Assembly (NCBI GenBank): GCA_028820695.1 | Contig: JAPPIB010000004.1 | Coordinates: 1-64,000, forward strand | Length of the DNA: 64,000 nt | Direction of reading: 5' to 3' | Source: Acidiferrobacterales bacterium | GTDB taxonomy: Bacteria > Pseudomonadota > Gammaproteobacteria > Arenicellales > JAJDZL01 | The notes under the pieces: model-generated | Database searches by the model: none | What the model was told of the DNA's origin: nothing | What the model saw: the letters and a program-made list of their open reading frames with translations, nothing else | Made by a program: the position numbers and the translations under genes | In this document: positions 25,505 to 34,838 of the stretch, one piece after another | How the letters are laid out: each line of letters starts with the position of its first letter | Position numbering within the stretch: the first letter of the stretch is position 1

Positions 25505-26784
25505 GGCGGAATGTTGCCGTGACCGGATATCGCAGAGAGATAATCCTGTTCACCATCACTGGAGTCACAGTGATGGCCATCCTCGGTATTTTCGGGCAAG
25601 CCTATACACTCAGGATGCTGGTCGAGGCAGGCTGCTTCGCCATCATTGCCCTGGGCCTGACAATCCAATGGGGCTACGCTGGTCTTTTCAACGCCGGAAT
25701 CATGGGGTTTGTAGCTGTCGGGGGATTTATGACAATGTTCCTGAGCTTCCCGGTAAACGACAGTTTCTGGCAGTCGGACGCGCCGCGCTCGCTTGCGTTG
25801 TTCGCATTGCTGGTGGCGATGATCGTGCTGGTGCTGATCGGTCTGGGACAGATGCATCGGATCGGCGTCAGTCAGAGACTCAAGACTGCTGTCATCCTGA
25901 TCGCCCTGGTCATTGCGTTTTTCATTTTCAACAGCCAGCTGGACCCGATTGCGCGAATGATCGAAACCGAAGCCGGTTTCATCGGCGGATTGGGACTGCC
26001 TGTCCTCGCCGGCTGGATCATGGGTGGCATCGCAGCCGCGTTTGTCGCCTACTGGATTGGGAAAGCGTGCCTGGGACTGCGAAGCGACTATCTCGCGATC
26101 GCCACATTGGGGTTTGCGGAAATCATCAAGCACATACTGAAAAATGCCGATTGGCTGACCCGCGGTACACTGACTGTCTCCCCCCTGCCCTGGCCGGTAC
26201 CCACTCCGAATGATCTCGGATTTGTTGCGGCACGCGCAGCCTACCTGAGTCTGACCGCAGTTTTGGTTGGCGTGATCTTTATCTTGCTTCAACGCGCTTA
26301 CAGGGCACCGTGGGGAAGAATGATGCGAGCAATCCGGGATAACGATATCGCAGCCGCGGCGATGGGCAAGGATGTCAATTTCCGACGTTTGGAGATTTTT
26401 GTGCTGGGATCAGGCCTGATCGGGTTTGGTGGCGCGGCACTGGTCACATTCAACCGCATTTTTGATCCTTCAGGATTCACCCCCCTCAAGCATACATTCC
26501 TGATTTGGGTGATGGTATTGCTCGGCGGGGCTGGCAATAACGCGGGTGCCGTATTCGGCGCGATTGCCGTTTACATCATCTGGGTCATGTCCGAACCGCT
26601 CACGCTGCTTGTGTTCGATTACGCGGCACAATACGGTTCGCTCCTGTTCGGTTGGGAGCCACCCGCCGACCTGACAGCCCGCGCGCTTCAGTCGAGGGTA
26701 TTTGTGATCGGTCTGACAATTACGCTGACGCTCAGATTTGCGCCGCAGGGGTTGTTGCCGGAACGCCGGGTCAGGATCTCTTGA
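25501..26784 (+). CDS. livM: Branched-chain amino acid-type ABC permease LivM
   Basis: This 427-residue permease has about ten hydrophobic segments. WGYAGLFNAG near the N-terminus and the EAA-like region MRAIRDNDIAAAAMG are typical LivM features. GTG at 25501 overlaps the livH stop by four bases, and a second GTG at 25519 is possible. The gap to the convergent livK gene holds a strong terminator hairpin. Length is normal for LivM proteins. Confidence 0.85.
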   Translation: MRRNVAVTGYRREIILFTITGVTVMAILGIFGQAYTLRMLVEAGCFAIIALGLTIQWGYAGLFNAGIMGFVAVGGFMTMFLSFPVNDSFWQSDAPRSLALFALLVAMIVLVLIGLGQMHRIGVSQRLKTAVILIALVIAFFIFNSQLDPIARMIETEAGFIGGLGLPVLAGWIMGGIAAAFVAYWIGKACLGLRSDYLAIATLGFAEIIKHILKNADWLTRGTLTVSPLPWPVPTPNDLGFVAARAAYLSLTAVLVGVIFILLQRAYRAPWGRMMRAIRDNDIAAAAMGKDVNFRRLEIFVLGSGLIGFGGAALVTFNRIFDPSGFTPLKHTFLIWVMVLLGGAGNNAGAVFGAIAVYIIWVMSEPLTLLVFDYAAQYGSLLFGWEPPADLTARALQSRVFVIGLTITLTLRFAPQGLLPERRVRIS

Positions 26785-26790
26785 GGTTCA

Positions 26791-26826
26791 AGAAAAATGG
26801 GGGCGGAACTGCACGTTCCGCCCCCA
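26791..26826 (-). terminator. Strong rho-independent terminator for livK
   Basis: A perfect 12-bp stem lies at 26798-26809 paired with 26815-26826, with a 5-base loop. It is rich in G-C (GGGGGCGGAAC). On the minus strand it is followed by a T-run (ATTTTTCTT) at about 26797-26789. It sits 30 bases beyond the livK stop. On the plus strand it could also slow transcription leaving livM. Confidence 0.88.
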
Positions 26827-26855
26827 ATTCCATCGCGTCCGGATCAAGCGGCAAA

Positions 26856-28076
26856 TTACATGATCTCGCCCACTTCGACGAGCTGCCCGTCCTGAACCGA
26901 TATCTCAACAATCAGTCCGGAAACGTCTCCATCGTCGTTGAAATCAACGCTGCCACCGGCACCTTCGTAGTTGATTTCCTTACCTGCAGCCAGCGCCTCC
27001 ACAGCTTGTGCCCAGTCCCCAGGATGGATTACCATTCCGGGAGGGCTGGATATGGCGTGAAGAGCCGCTGACATGCCATCAGCACTGGCAGAACCCTTTT
27101 GCTGCATCGCAAGTGCCAGCATGAACATCGCGTCGAATGCCTGGCTGTCGTAGACGACTTCAGTCATCCCGGCCGCCTCGCGCAGCGCGGCGAACCGATC
27201 AGTGCCCTCGCCGGCCGGCGAACCGGCCCGGGTGATGATCATGCCTTCAAGTGCATCCGCGCCGACTCCCTGGATCAGCGAATCGCTCGCCATTCCATCA
27301 CCGCCGATGAAGTTGCTGAAATCTCCGCTTTCGAGTGCCTGCCGGATAATGGTCTGACCGGCGCCATCCGCATAGCCCAGCACCACAAGATGTTCCGCAC
27401 CGGTGGCTGCCAAGGCACCGATTTCAGGTCGGTAGTCGGCCTTGCCGTCCTCGTGGGCTTCGCTCGCTGCGATCGCGCCACCCATTCCGGTATAAGCGTT
27501 TGACAGCGCATCAGCAAATCCCTTGCCGTAATCATTGTTGATATAGGTCACTGCGACGGTATTGATTCCTTTGGCGAGTAACAACTTGGCCAGAGACTCA
27601 CCCTGAAATGAATCCGAAGGGACCGTTCGGAAGACCATGTCATTGTCTTCCATCGCACTGATTGCGGGACTCGTTGAAGCCGGTGACACCATGACCACGC
27701 CCGCAGGAATGGCAACGTTGTTCGCAGCAGCAATTGTCGACCCGGAGCAAAGGGCGCCGACAATGGCAACAACGCCATCGGAATTCACCAGCCGGTCGGC
27801 AGAATCAGTAGCCTGATTGGCATCAACACAGGCGGTGTCGCCTGAAACGACCTCGATCATAGTGCCTCCGAGCAAACCACCTTGTTCGGCAATCGTACTG
27901 GCTGCGAGTTTCGCCCCGCCTTCAATTCCCGGCGTGAGCGTTTCGATGGGTCCGGTAAATCCACCTAGAAATCCCACTTTTACAGAATCTGCACTGGCCG
28001 CAGTCTGCGTGAGGAACGACACGCAAATAATCATTACCACCGCTACCAGTCCGTTTGAGTTTCTCGTCATAGTCAT
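26856..28076 (-). CDS. livK: LivK-type periplasmic substrate-binding protein
   Basis: This 406-residue periplasmic binding protein of the Leu/Ile/Val family starts with a Sec signal peptide (about 1-29, ending TAASADS), followed by VKVGFLGGFTGP, the usual start of the mature domain. It should deliver ligand to the LivHMGF importer encoded convergently next to it. This arrangement is unusual, because livK normally precedes or follows its permease genes on the same strand. GGAG lies before the ATG. A TATAAT -10 box is at 28116-28121 on this strand. Separate promoters would let the binding protein be made in excess. Confidence 0.88.
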   Translation of the reverse strand: MTMTRNSNGLVAVVMIICVSFLTQTAASADSVKVGFLGGFTGPIETLTPGIEGGAKLAASTIAEQGGLLGGTMIEVVSGDTACVDANQATDSADRLVNSDGVVAIVGALCSGSTIAAANNVAIPAGVVMVSPASTSPAISAMEDNDMVFRTVPSDSFQGESLAKLLLAKGINTVAVTYINNDYGKGFADALSNAYTGMGGAIAASEAHEDGKADYRPEIGALAATGAEHLVVLGYADGAGQTIIRQALESGDFSNFIGGDGMASDSLIQGVGADALEGMIITRAGSPAGEGTDRFAALREAAGMTEVVYDSQAFDAMFMLALAMQQKGSASADGMSAALHAISSPPGMVIHPGDWAQAVEALAAGKEINYEGAGGSVDFNDDGDVSGLIVEISVQDGQLVEVGEIM

Positions 28077-28115
28077 GTTGACATTCTCCGTTTACGTGCA
28101 ATTCAGATAAGGTTG

Positions 28116-28121
28116 ATTATA
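28116..28121 (-). promoter_or_regulatory. Probable -10 box for livK
   Basis: A consensus TATAAT on the minus strand lies 39 bases before the livK start codon. No good -35 hexamer is seen 16-18 bases upstream, so activation by a regulator is possible. Confidence 0.5.
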
Positions 28122-28485
28122 TACCTGAAAATCACCATTCCCTGACCCGAAAAAGCCGTATCAAGGCACGTGGTCCTGACAATCGAGGTGTGAGGAACCG
28201 ACCTTGCGCGGCCCTCTGGCGCCGCACTTGAAGCCGAGTGGATTTCTTTCCTCGCACACTCGACTTCAGACATTTTGGATCGTAAATGATCGATATCAGG
28301 AAAACGGGTGTTTTATGGGAAGCACTGCAATCTGAGCGTCGCCGCAGAGGGACGGCGAAGGGACGGCGAAGGGACGGCGACTGCTGAGGTCGACTTCAGG
28401 TCAAGAGATTTTCAAAGGCCTCAAACGAAATGGACGACGTGCGTTTGCTGGCCGGCAAGCGTCAGACCTGTCGTCGGCGGGTCAG
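28122..28485. other. Intergenic region with hairpin and 11-bp tandem repeats
   Basis: No gene is supported in this gap between livK and argE, both on the minus strand. It holds an 11-bp stem at 28230-28240/28257-28267 (loop 16 bases, one wobble pair) followed on the minus strand by a GC-rich stretch. It also holds three perfect 11-bp direct repeats at 28348-28380. Either could mark the end of the argE transcript. Confidence 0.55.
28348..28380. repeat. Three perfect 11-bp tandem repeats
   Basis: The unit AGGGACGGCGA occurs three times without gaps at 28348-28358, 28359-28369 and 28370-28380. It lies about 105 bases past the argE stop in non-coding DNA. It could be a slippage product or a protein-binding array. 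Confidence 0.85.
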
Positions 28486-29640
28486 CTAACTCAGCCGCGC
28501 GAGCAGATTGTCAACAAACTGCTCACACTTTTGAACCTGGCTGACCTCGATGTACTCGTTGGGCTTGTGCGCCTGATCGATATACCCCGGGCCGCAGACA
28601 ACCGACGGGATCCCGATATTCTCAAACAGCCCGCCTTCAGTTCCGAAACTCACACAGCCGGTGCCGGTCGTATGTGACAGTTCCTGTGTCATCCGAATCA
28701 AACTATCGTCGCTGGTAGACAAGGCAGGGATAACTGACAGTTCCTCCCATTCGATGCTGGCATCAGGATAAACCGCATTCATCTCGGGCAGGATGTCGTT
28801 TTCGATAAACTTTTGCAGCTGATCCCAGACTCGATCAGGATCATCGTTGGGCAGGTGGCGGATTTCCGCTTCAAACGCGCATAATTTCGGGACGATATTC
28901 AGTGCTGTTCCGCCTTTGACAGTTCCGGTGTGAACTGTGGTGTACGGAGGATCAAATTCGTGATCAAAAGGCCCCTCATCCCGAAACTCTCGCGCACGCC
29001 TTTTCAGAAACGCAATGATCTCAGCGGCCGCCTCAACCGCATTGACGCCGATATGCGCCAAACCCGAGTGTGCTTCAAGTCCATGAATCGTACATCGGCG
29101 AGAGATCTTGCCTTTATGCGCTCGCACCACCCGCATCCCTGTGGGTTCACCGATGACGCATAAGCGTGGTTTGTTGGGGCGCTGTTCAAGCTCGCGCAAG
29201 AGGGTTCGAACCCCGACACAACCAATTTCCTCATCATAGGAAAACGCGAAATGAATCGGTGTAGCAAGATTTCTCTCGATCATCTGTGGCACCTTCGCAA
29301 GACACACGGCAATGAAGCTTTTCATGTCGCTGGTGCCCCGACCAAACAGTCGGTCGTCCTTGCGATCAATCCTGTACGGATCGGTTTCCCATTTCTGTCC
29401 GTCAACAGGAACAACATCGGTGTGGCCGGAAAGAGCGACTCCACCAAGATCAGCGGCACCGATCGTGGCAAATAGATTGGCTTTGCGGCGATCGCGGTCA
29501 AACACCAATTCTGACGAGATGCCAAACTGCTCCAGATAGCCTTTGACGAACTCGATCAATTCCAGATTTGAATTCCTGCTGGTGGTATCGAAACCGACCA
29601 GGTCTGTGATCAGATCAATTGAACTTTTGCTGGTTGCCAT
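28486..29640 (-). CDS. argE: Acetylornithine deacetylase-like M20 peptidase
   Basis: This 384-residue zinc hydrolase of the M20 family is most like ArgE, which deacetylates N-acetylornithine in arginine biosynthesis. The metal-binding HTDVVPVDG block is present near residue 75, with the EEIGCVG block about 55 residues later. The start at 29640 fits ArgE length; the frame extends 46 codons upstream without family sequence. Some M20 enzymes in this group act on other N-acyl amino acids. Together with the ArgC gene at 54.1 kb it suggests linear arginine synthesis. Confidence 0.8.
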   Translation of the reverse strand: MATSKSSIDLITDLVGFDTTSRNSNLELIEFVKGYLEQFGISSELVFDRDRRKANLFATIGAADLGGVALSGHTDVVPVDGQKWETDPYRIDRKDDRLFGRGTSDMKSFIAVCLAKVPQMIERNLATPIHFAFSYDEEIGCVGVRTLLRELEQRPNKPRLCVIGEPTGMRVVRAHKGKISRRCTIHGLEAHSGLAHIGVNAVEAAAEIIAFLKRRAREFRDEGPFDHEFDPPYTTVHTGTVKGGTALNIVPKLCAFEAEIRHLPNDDPDRVWDQLQKFIENDILPEMNAVYPDASIEWEELSVIPALSTSDDSLIRMTQELSHTTGTGCVSFGTEGGLFENIGIPSVVCGPGYIDQAHKPNEYIEVSQVQKCEQFVDNLLARLS

Positions 29641-30140
29641 TGGTTTGAAAATCTCGTGTCGCTGCCCGGTTGCGTTCAATGGCGATTGTACAGCATATTC
29701 AATCGTTCCGAATGTGTCCGCTCGTGACCCAAGGCCAATTTGTTTCACTGAGAACATTTTGCCTTGGCATGTCCGCACGGCATAAATATTACAGGGGTCT
29801 TAAGGAATCGAGACTCCGTACCCTGCGATCGAAACCCATAGGGGTCGGTAGTACGAGAACGATGCAACCGACTTCGGCACTGGCATCTGAACCAATTCTT
29901 CCCGGCTGCCTGTTTCGAAACTTCATGACTCCCTGAGCGTCCGAACACGGAAGGTGCGATATGCGTCTGTGTGCTACAATCCACATCAACCCTGACCTGC
30001 TGTGGCAGCATTTCATCCGATGAGGAAACCTTGGATCGGTCAAGTTCCAATGTAACGGCAAAGCATCTGTCTTTTTCAGCTTCCCTGTCTCGGAATCAGG
30101 GACAATTGCAGAACTTTGGCGATGGGAGACATCGAATAAA
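29641..30140. other. Divergent intergenic region
   Basis: This 500-base gap lies between argE (minus) and the AI-2E-family permease gene (plus). It contains an inverted repeat CCAAGGC/GCCTTGG at 29729-29735 and 29761-29767 and possible TACAAT -10 boxes on each strand (minus at 29685-29690; plus near 29973), none with a good -35. A 192-codon minus-strand frame overlapping the permease gene is treated as antisense noise. Confidence 0.45.
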
Positions 30141-31202
30141 TTGAACACTTCAGGTTCGAGCACCGCACGCAGTGCCATGCTGATTCTGGCGGCGTTCGTC
30201 ATTATTGTCGCAGGCATGAAGGTTGCAAGTCCGCTGATTGTGCCGATTCTTCTGTCACTGTTTATCGCGACGATCAGCGCTCCCCCGCTGCTTTGGCTCA
30301 AGGAAAAAGGAATCCCCACATTCCTTGCCATGTTGCTGGTAGTCGGCTTCATCCTCGGTGCCGGCATTCTTGTCGTGACACTGGTCGGAGCCTCCCTGAC
30401 TGACTTTCGGGGCCAGCTTCCGGTCTACGAGCAGCGTCTTGACGGGTTATTCCAAAATGTCACCGCACTGGCCGCGAAATATGAGGTGTCTTTGAATTTC
30501 TCAGATATTGCCAGTGTCATCAATCCGGCTTCCGTAGCGACAGGCGTTGGCAGGCTGGTCAACGAAATCGGCGGTCTGATCGCAAACGCTTTCCTGATCT
30601 TCATCGTGGTTGTCTTCATGCTGTTTGAAGTGTCGTCATTGCCCGGCAAGCTGAAAGCAATGACGTCGCGACCGGCAGATTCGATTGAACGTCTGGCCAA
30701 CTTCAAAAGCAGTCTTCAACGCTATCTCGTCATCAAGACAGCGACCAGTCTCGCGACCGCACTGATGGTATGGATCCTATTGAAAGCACTCGGGGTTGAC
30801 TTCGCGGTTTTGTGGGCGCTGCTTGCGTTCTTTCTGAACTTCGTACCGAACATCGGGTCTGTGATTGCAGCGATTCCGGCAGTCATGATCGCGCTGTTGC
30901 AGACTGACGTGCTGACAGCGGTCTGGGTTGCGGTCGGCTATCTGGTCATCAACAGCCTGGTCGGGACCGTGATCGAGCCGCGGATCGCTGGCCGTCATCT
31001 CGGACTTTCCCCGTTGATCGTATTTCTGTCATTGGTGTTCTGGGGATACATTCTCGGTCCGGTCGGCATGTTTCTTTCGGTGCCCCTGACCATGGTTGTC
31101 AGATTGGTTGCCGAAAGCAGTGACGATACCCGCTGGATATCCATCCTGCTAAGCGAACGCGTGCATGAATCCGATTCCGGCATGAATGACGGACAACAGT
31201 GA
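30141..31202 (+). CDS. AI-2E-family (PerM-like) membrane protein
   Basis: This 353-residue integral membrane protein is of the AI-2E/YdiK/PerM family. It has hydrophobic pairs near the N-terminus (about 12-50), a helix at 60-85, a soluble middle part, and helices in the second half including NFVPNIGSVIAAIP, a family hallmark. Members export autoinducer-2 or act as ion antiporters, so the transported species is not predictable. The TTG start at 30141 has GGGAGA upstream at a long distance; the ATG at 30177 is an alternative. It overlaps the peptidase gene by four bases. Confidence 0.82.
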   Translation: MNTSGSSTARSAMLILAAFVIIVAGMKVASPLIVPILLSLFIATISAPPLLWLKEKGIPTFLAMLLVVGFILGAGILVVTLVGASLTDFRGQLPVYEQRLDGLFQNVTALAAKYEVSLNFSDIASVINPASVATGVGRLVNEIGGLIANAFLIFIVVVFMLFEVSSLPGKLKAMTSRPADSIERLANFKSSLQRYLVIKTATSLATALMVWILLKALGVDFAVLWALLAFFLNFVPNIGSVIAAIPAVMIALLQTDVLTAVWVAVGYLVINSLVGTVIEPRIAGRHLGLSPLIVFLSLVFWGYILGPVGMFLSVPLTMVVRLVAESSDDTRWISILLSERVHESDSGMNDGQQ

Positions 31203-33247
31203 AAAACACCATGTCGCCGCCGGTGGCGGCGCAGTCCATTCAAAACCTCGACAATCACGGCGACCGTCGCGAAGACCCCTATTTCTGGTTGTGTGACCGA
31301 AACGCGCCTGAAGTCCTGGACCACCTGCGGCAGGAAAATCAATATACCGAACATCTCCTGGCACAGTCCGAGGAACTGACCGAGCAGCTGTACCAGGAAA
31401 TGAAAGACCGGATAATCGAATCAGATATGTCGGCGCCGGTGCGGGACGGCCCGTTTGAATATTTCCGGCGGGAATCCCGTGACAACAACTACGTGACCCA
31501 CTGCAGAAGATACCCGGGTCAGCCCGACACCGAGCAACTGATTGTGGACGAAAACGAGCTGGCCGCGGGGCATCGCTTTTTCCGCCTCCGCGGATTGACG
31601 ATCAGTCCCGATCATCAGATTGCGGGATACGCAACCGACACCAGCGGAAATGAGCGGTACACCATCAGGTTTCTGAACCTGATGGACCGTCAGCTGCTGC
31701 CGGACGTCATTGCAGACGTCTCAGGAAGTCTCGAGTGGGACAGTAGCGCAGAACATGTCTACTACACAACTCTCAACAACGCCAATCGCCCTTTCAGGCT
31801 TTACCGACATCGTATCGGCGATCATCCGGACAACGACCAGTTGATATTGGAGGAACCCGACGAGGCATTCTATATGGGCCTGTCCAAGTCCTGCAGCCGG
31901 AAGTACCTGCATGTGATCCTGCAAAGCGCAGTCACCACAGAAGTCCACGTGCTGGATGCCAGTGACGCGACCGGGACCGCGCGTGTGGTCTTTCCCCGCA
32001 AGCAGGGTATCGAATATTCGGTCGAAGACAGGGGCGACTCACTGTATGTGCTGACCAATGAGGATGCAGTCAATTTCCGTCTGATGAAAACCTCTGTCAG
32101 ATTGCCGAACAAAACCGGTTGGGAAACGGTCGTTGGACATGCGGATGATGCGACGCTGATCGATTTCGAGGTTTTCGACGACTTCATCGTCGTCGCTGAA
32201 CGACGCGATGGACTGCCGGGCGTTTTCTGCATCGCCGGCGATTCAGGTGACATCCAGAGCATCGCAAAGCCACCGCAGACTCAGGAACTTCACATCGGCG
32301 AAAACCGGGAGTTCAATTCTTCCACATGTCGTCTGAACGGAACCTCACTTGACATGCCATTTACACAATATGACTATGACATGAGTTCCGGCGCATGCGA
32401 CCTGGTAAAGACAAAACCAGTCGGCGGTGGGTATGACCCCGACAATTACACGACTGAAGACTATCGGGTACAGTCGCACGACGGCTCAGAGGTTCCGCTT
32501 TATCTTGTCTACCGCAAGGACGCAGTTCAGTCCCGCCCTGCGCCGCTTGTGCTGTATAGCTACGGTGCCTACGGAGTCAGCTATCCGCTTTACTTCTCAT
32601 CGGCTCGGTTGAGTCTGCTTGACCGCGGAATCATCTTTGCGGTGGCGCATGTTCGCGGCGGTGGTGAACTCGGTGAGACGTGGTATCAGGCAGGTAAGTT
32701 GTCACACAAGAAAAATACCTTTTGTGATTTTCGCGCCTGCGCGGATTTCCTGATGTCCAATGGCACGACAAGTGCGAAACAACTGGCCATATCCGGCGGC
32801 AGCGCTGGCGGGCTGGTGGTCGGCAACTACATCAATGAATGTCCAAGCCATTGCCGGGTGGCGGTGGCACATGTACCTTTTGTTGACATCCTGACGACGA
32901 TACTCGACGACACATTGCCGGCTTCGGTCACAGAACGGGAGGAATGGGGTGATCCGACCGAACCGGAGCTTTATGACTATATGAAGTCCTATTCCCCATA
33001 CGACAATGTACAACCGGCAGATTTCCCTGCAATGTTTGTCACTGCAGGCTTGAATGACATGCGAGTCGGATACTGGGAACCTGCGAAGTGGGTGGCAAAA
33101 ATCCGCTTGTGCAACTCGGGAACCAGACCGATCGTGCTGAAAACAGAAATGCACTCCGGACATGGCGGTAAATCCGCACGACACGAATCCCTCAGGGAGA
33201 CCGCTGAGGAATTCGCGTTTGTCATAACGCAGCTGTCTGAAGATTAG
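31199..33247 (+). CDS. ptrB: Oligopeptidase B-type S9 serine peptidase
   Basis: This 682-residue prolyl-oligopeptidase-family enzyme most resembles oligopeptidase B, which cuts short peptides after basic residues. It has an N-terminal beta-propeller (about 70-420) and a C-terminal alpha/beta-hydrolase domain. The triad is Ser535 (SGGSAGG), Asp620 (GLNDMRV) and His655 (HSGHGG). The block HVRGGGELG near 480-490 is typical. There is no signal peptide, so it should be cytoplasmic. The GTG start overlaps the preceding permease stop; an ATG at 31211 is an alternative. Confidence 0.9.
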   Translation: MKNTMSPPVAAQSIQNLDNHGDRREDPYFWLCDRNAPEVLDHLRQENQYTEHLLAQSEELTEQLYQEMKDRIIESDMSAPVRDGPFEYFRRESRDNNYVTHCRRYPGQPDTEQLIVDENELAAGHRFFRLRGLTISPDHQIAGYATDTSGNERYTIRFLNLMDRQLLPDVIADVSGSLEWDSSAEHVYYTTLNNANRPFRLYRHRIGDHPDNDQLILEEPDEAFYMGLSKSCSRKYLHVILQSAVTTEVHVLDASDATGTARVVFPRKQGIEYSVEDRGDSLYVLTNEDAVNFRLMKTSVRLPNKTGWETVVGHADDATLIDFEVFDDFIVVAERRDGLPGVFCIAGDSGDIQSIAKPPQTQELHIGENREFNSSTCRLNGTSLDMPFTQYDYDMSSGACDLVKTKPVGGGYDPDNYTTEDYRVQSHDGSEVPLYLVYRKDAVQSRPAPLVLYSYGAYGVSYPLYFSSARLSLLDRGIIFAVAHVRGGGELGETWYQAGKLSHKKNTFCDFRACADFLMSNGTTSAKQLAISGGSAGGLVVGNYINECPSHCRVAVAHVPFVDILTTILDDTLPASVTEREEWGDPTEPELYDYMKSYSPYDNVQPADFPAMFVTAGLNDMRVGYWEPAKWVAKIRLCNSGTRPIVLKTEMHSGHGGKSARHESLRETAEEFAFVITQLSED

Positions 33248-33296
33248 GTATCGCTGAAAGTCGGTGGACGGCGACAGAAATCTCCGGCACTGGCGG

Positions 33297-34838
33297 CTAC
33301 TTGCGTGCGCCCTGAACCAGGCGATCAAGGATCATGGCGCAGAACAGGATCGAGAATCCAGCCAGAATTCCCTGCCCCACGTTTGCATACTGCAGCGCTT
33401 CCAGCACATCTTCTCCCAGGCCTTTGGCCCCGATAAGCGATGCGACAACAACCATGGCCAGCGATAACATGATCGTCTGATTGATTCCAGCCCGTATCGA
33501 CGGGCTCGCCAATGGCAGGTCCACTCTGGTGAAAAGGTACCATTTGCTGGCGCCGAACGAAATCGCGGCTTCGCGCACGCTCTCAGGGACACCGCGAAGA
33601 CCCAGCACAGTGAGGCGCACCACCGGTGTTCCCCCGAAAATCATGGTGGTAACCACCGCCGCAGGTTTTCCGGTTCCAAAAAATGCGATCACCGGGATCA
33701 TGAAGACAAACGCCGGCATGGTCTGCATGAAATCCATGATCGGCTGAATGAATTTATAGAACCGGGGCCTGCGGGCGCAATACATCCCCAGCGGAATGCC
33801 GATCGCGATCGAAAGACAGGCTGCAGTTCCCAAAAGAGCCAGTGTCGTCATCGCCTTGACCCAGAATCCCAGCAATCCCATGTAAGCCAGGAATGCGCCG
33901 GACCAAATGGCGGTCCTGATGCCAGCGGTGAGCCACGTCAGCAAAACTATAAAACTCGCAATCACAATCCACGGCGTATTGACGAACAACAGTTCCAGCG
34001 CGTCCAGAATCAACCGGATGCCAAAAGTGATGAAATCAAATATCGCCTCTCCGTTAGTGACGCAGAAGGTAAAGAACCCTTCCACCCACGCAATGCTGGT
34101 CAGACGGATGTCAGGATCCGTCGGAAATTGGGTCAGGGTCTCAAACTGGCCGGGAAAACAGTAGTGGTACACGGCCGCAGCAACGATCAGAACCATGAAG
34201 ACACTACTGAAAAAAAGCTGTCTGGTCGGCATTCCGGAACGAATGCTGCGATCGGAAACCCATTCTGAGATCCGGGACTCCAAAGCTGTATTGGCAATGG
34301 CCGACTGGGCGGCTTTGACAACTATCAGGATGATCGCTCCGGCCAGTGCGATCCATATGCCCTGATCGGCGATTTCCTGGGCCTCCAGCCTGATTCCGCC
34401 GATTGAATCCTCCAGGGATTTGACCGTACGTCTATACACGTCAACCTTGTCCGACTGCGCCTCTATTGCAGCGCTCAGTTGCTGGCGACGCAATTCCAGC
34501 GTTCCCTCAATCGAGGCGATACGCTCGCGGGCTTCCGCCGCAAGATCACCGAACAATCCACGCGCCAGCTGCACATAGCCCAAAGTCTCAACAATCAGCA
34601 AGGGAATCGCCCACATCCACAAGCCGCGGGCACCGAACCAGACCGGTCCGAGAATCCCGGCGGTGGGATTGAAAGTGGGTGTGAATCGGGAACTTTCGCC
34701 GATCCTGTCAAACTGGGTAATATAGTAGTCTGGATTCGTATGTACGAATGATCGTATGTTTTCTCGACGTTCTGCGGCGTATTCTTCGGCCGCTTCTATA
34801 TCAATAGCGTCAAGTTGGTTTTCCACTTTTTCTGTCAT
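33297..34838 (-). CDS. proW: Glycine betaine/proline-type ABC permease with long N-terminus
   Basis: This 513-residue permease has its C-terminal half (about 320-510) as a normal OpuAB/ProW domain, with the EAA-like loop SVREAAISFGASKWYLFTR. The first 250 residues are unusual. They hold a membrane segment near 75-95, a charged helical region (about 100-155) likely to form a coiled coil, and two more hydrophobic segments. E. coli ProW has about 354 residues. The ATG overlaps the proV stop by four bases. With ProX and ProV it should import betaines, choline or proline in an ATP-driven way. Confidence 0.88.
   Translation of the reverse strand: MTEKVENQLDAIDIEAAEEYAAERRENIRSFVHTNPDYYITQFDRIGESSRFTPTFNPTAGILGPVWFGARGLWMWAIPLLIVETLGYVQLARGLFGDLAAEARERIASIEGTLELRRQQLSAAIEAQSDKVDVYRRTVKSLEDSIGGIRLEAQEIADQGIWIALAGAIILIVVKAAQSAIANTALESRISEWVSDRSIRSGMPTRQLFFSSVFMVLIVAAAVYHYCFPGQFETLTQFPTDPDIRLTSIAWVEGFFTFCVTNGEAIFDFITFGIRLILDALELLFVNTPWIVIASFIVLLTWLTAGIRTAIWSGAFLAYMGLLGFWVKAMTTLALLGTAACLSIAIGIPLGMYCARRPRFYKFIQPIMDFMQTMPAFVFMIPVIAFFGTGKPAAVVTTMIFGGTPVVRLTVLGLRGVPESVREAAISFGASKWYLFTRVDLPLASPSIRAGINQTIMLSLAMVVVASLIGAKGLGEDVLEALQYANVGQGILAGFSILFCAMILDRLVQGARK

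Noticed and set aside
29203-29220. GGTTCGAACCCC, like a tRNA T-loop
   Set aside because: It sits inside argE coding sequence and no acceptor, D or anticodon arms can be folded around it.
29789-30367. 192-codon minus-strand open frame
   Set aside because: It overlaps the start of the AI-2E-family gene; no ribosome site, family motif or membrane pattern.
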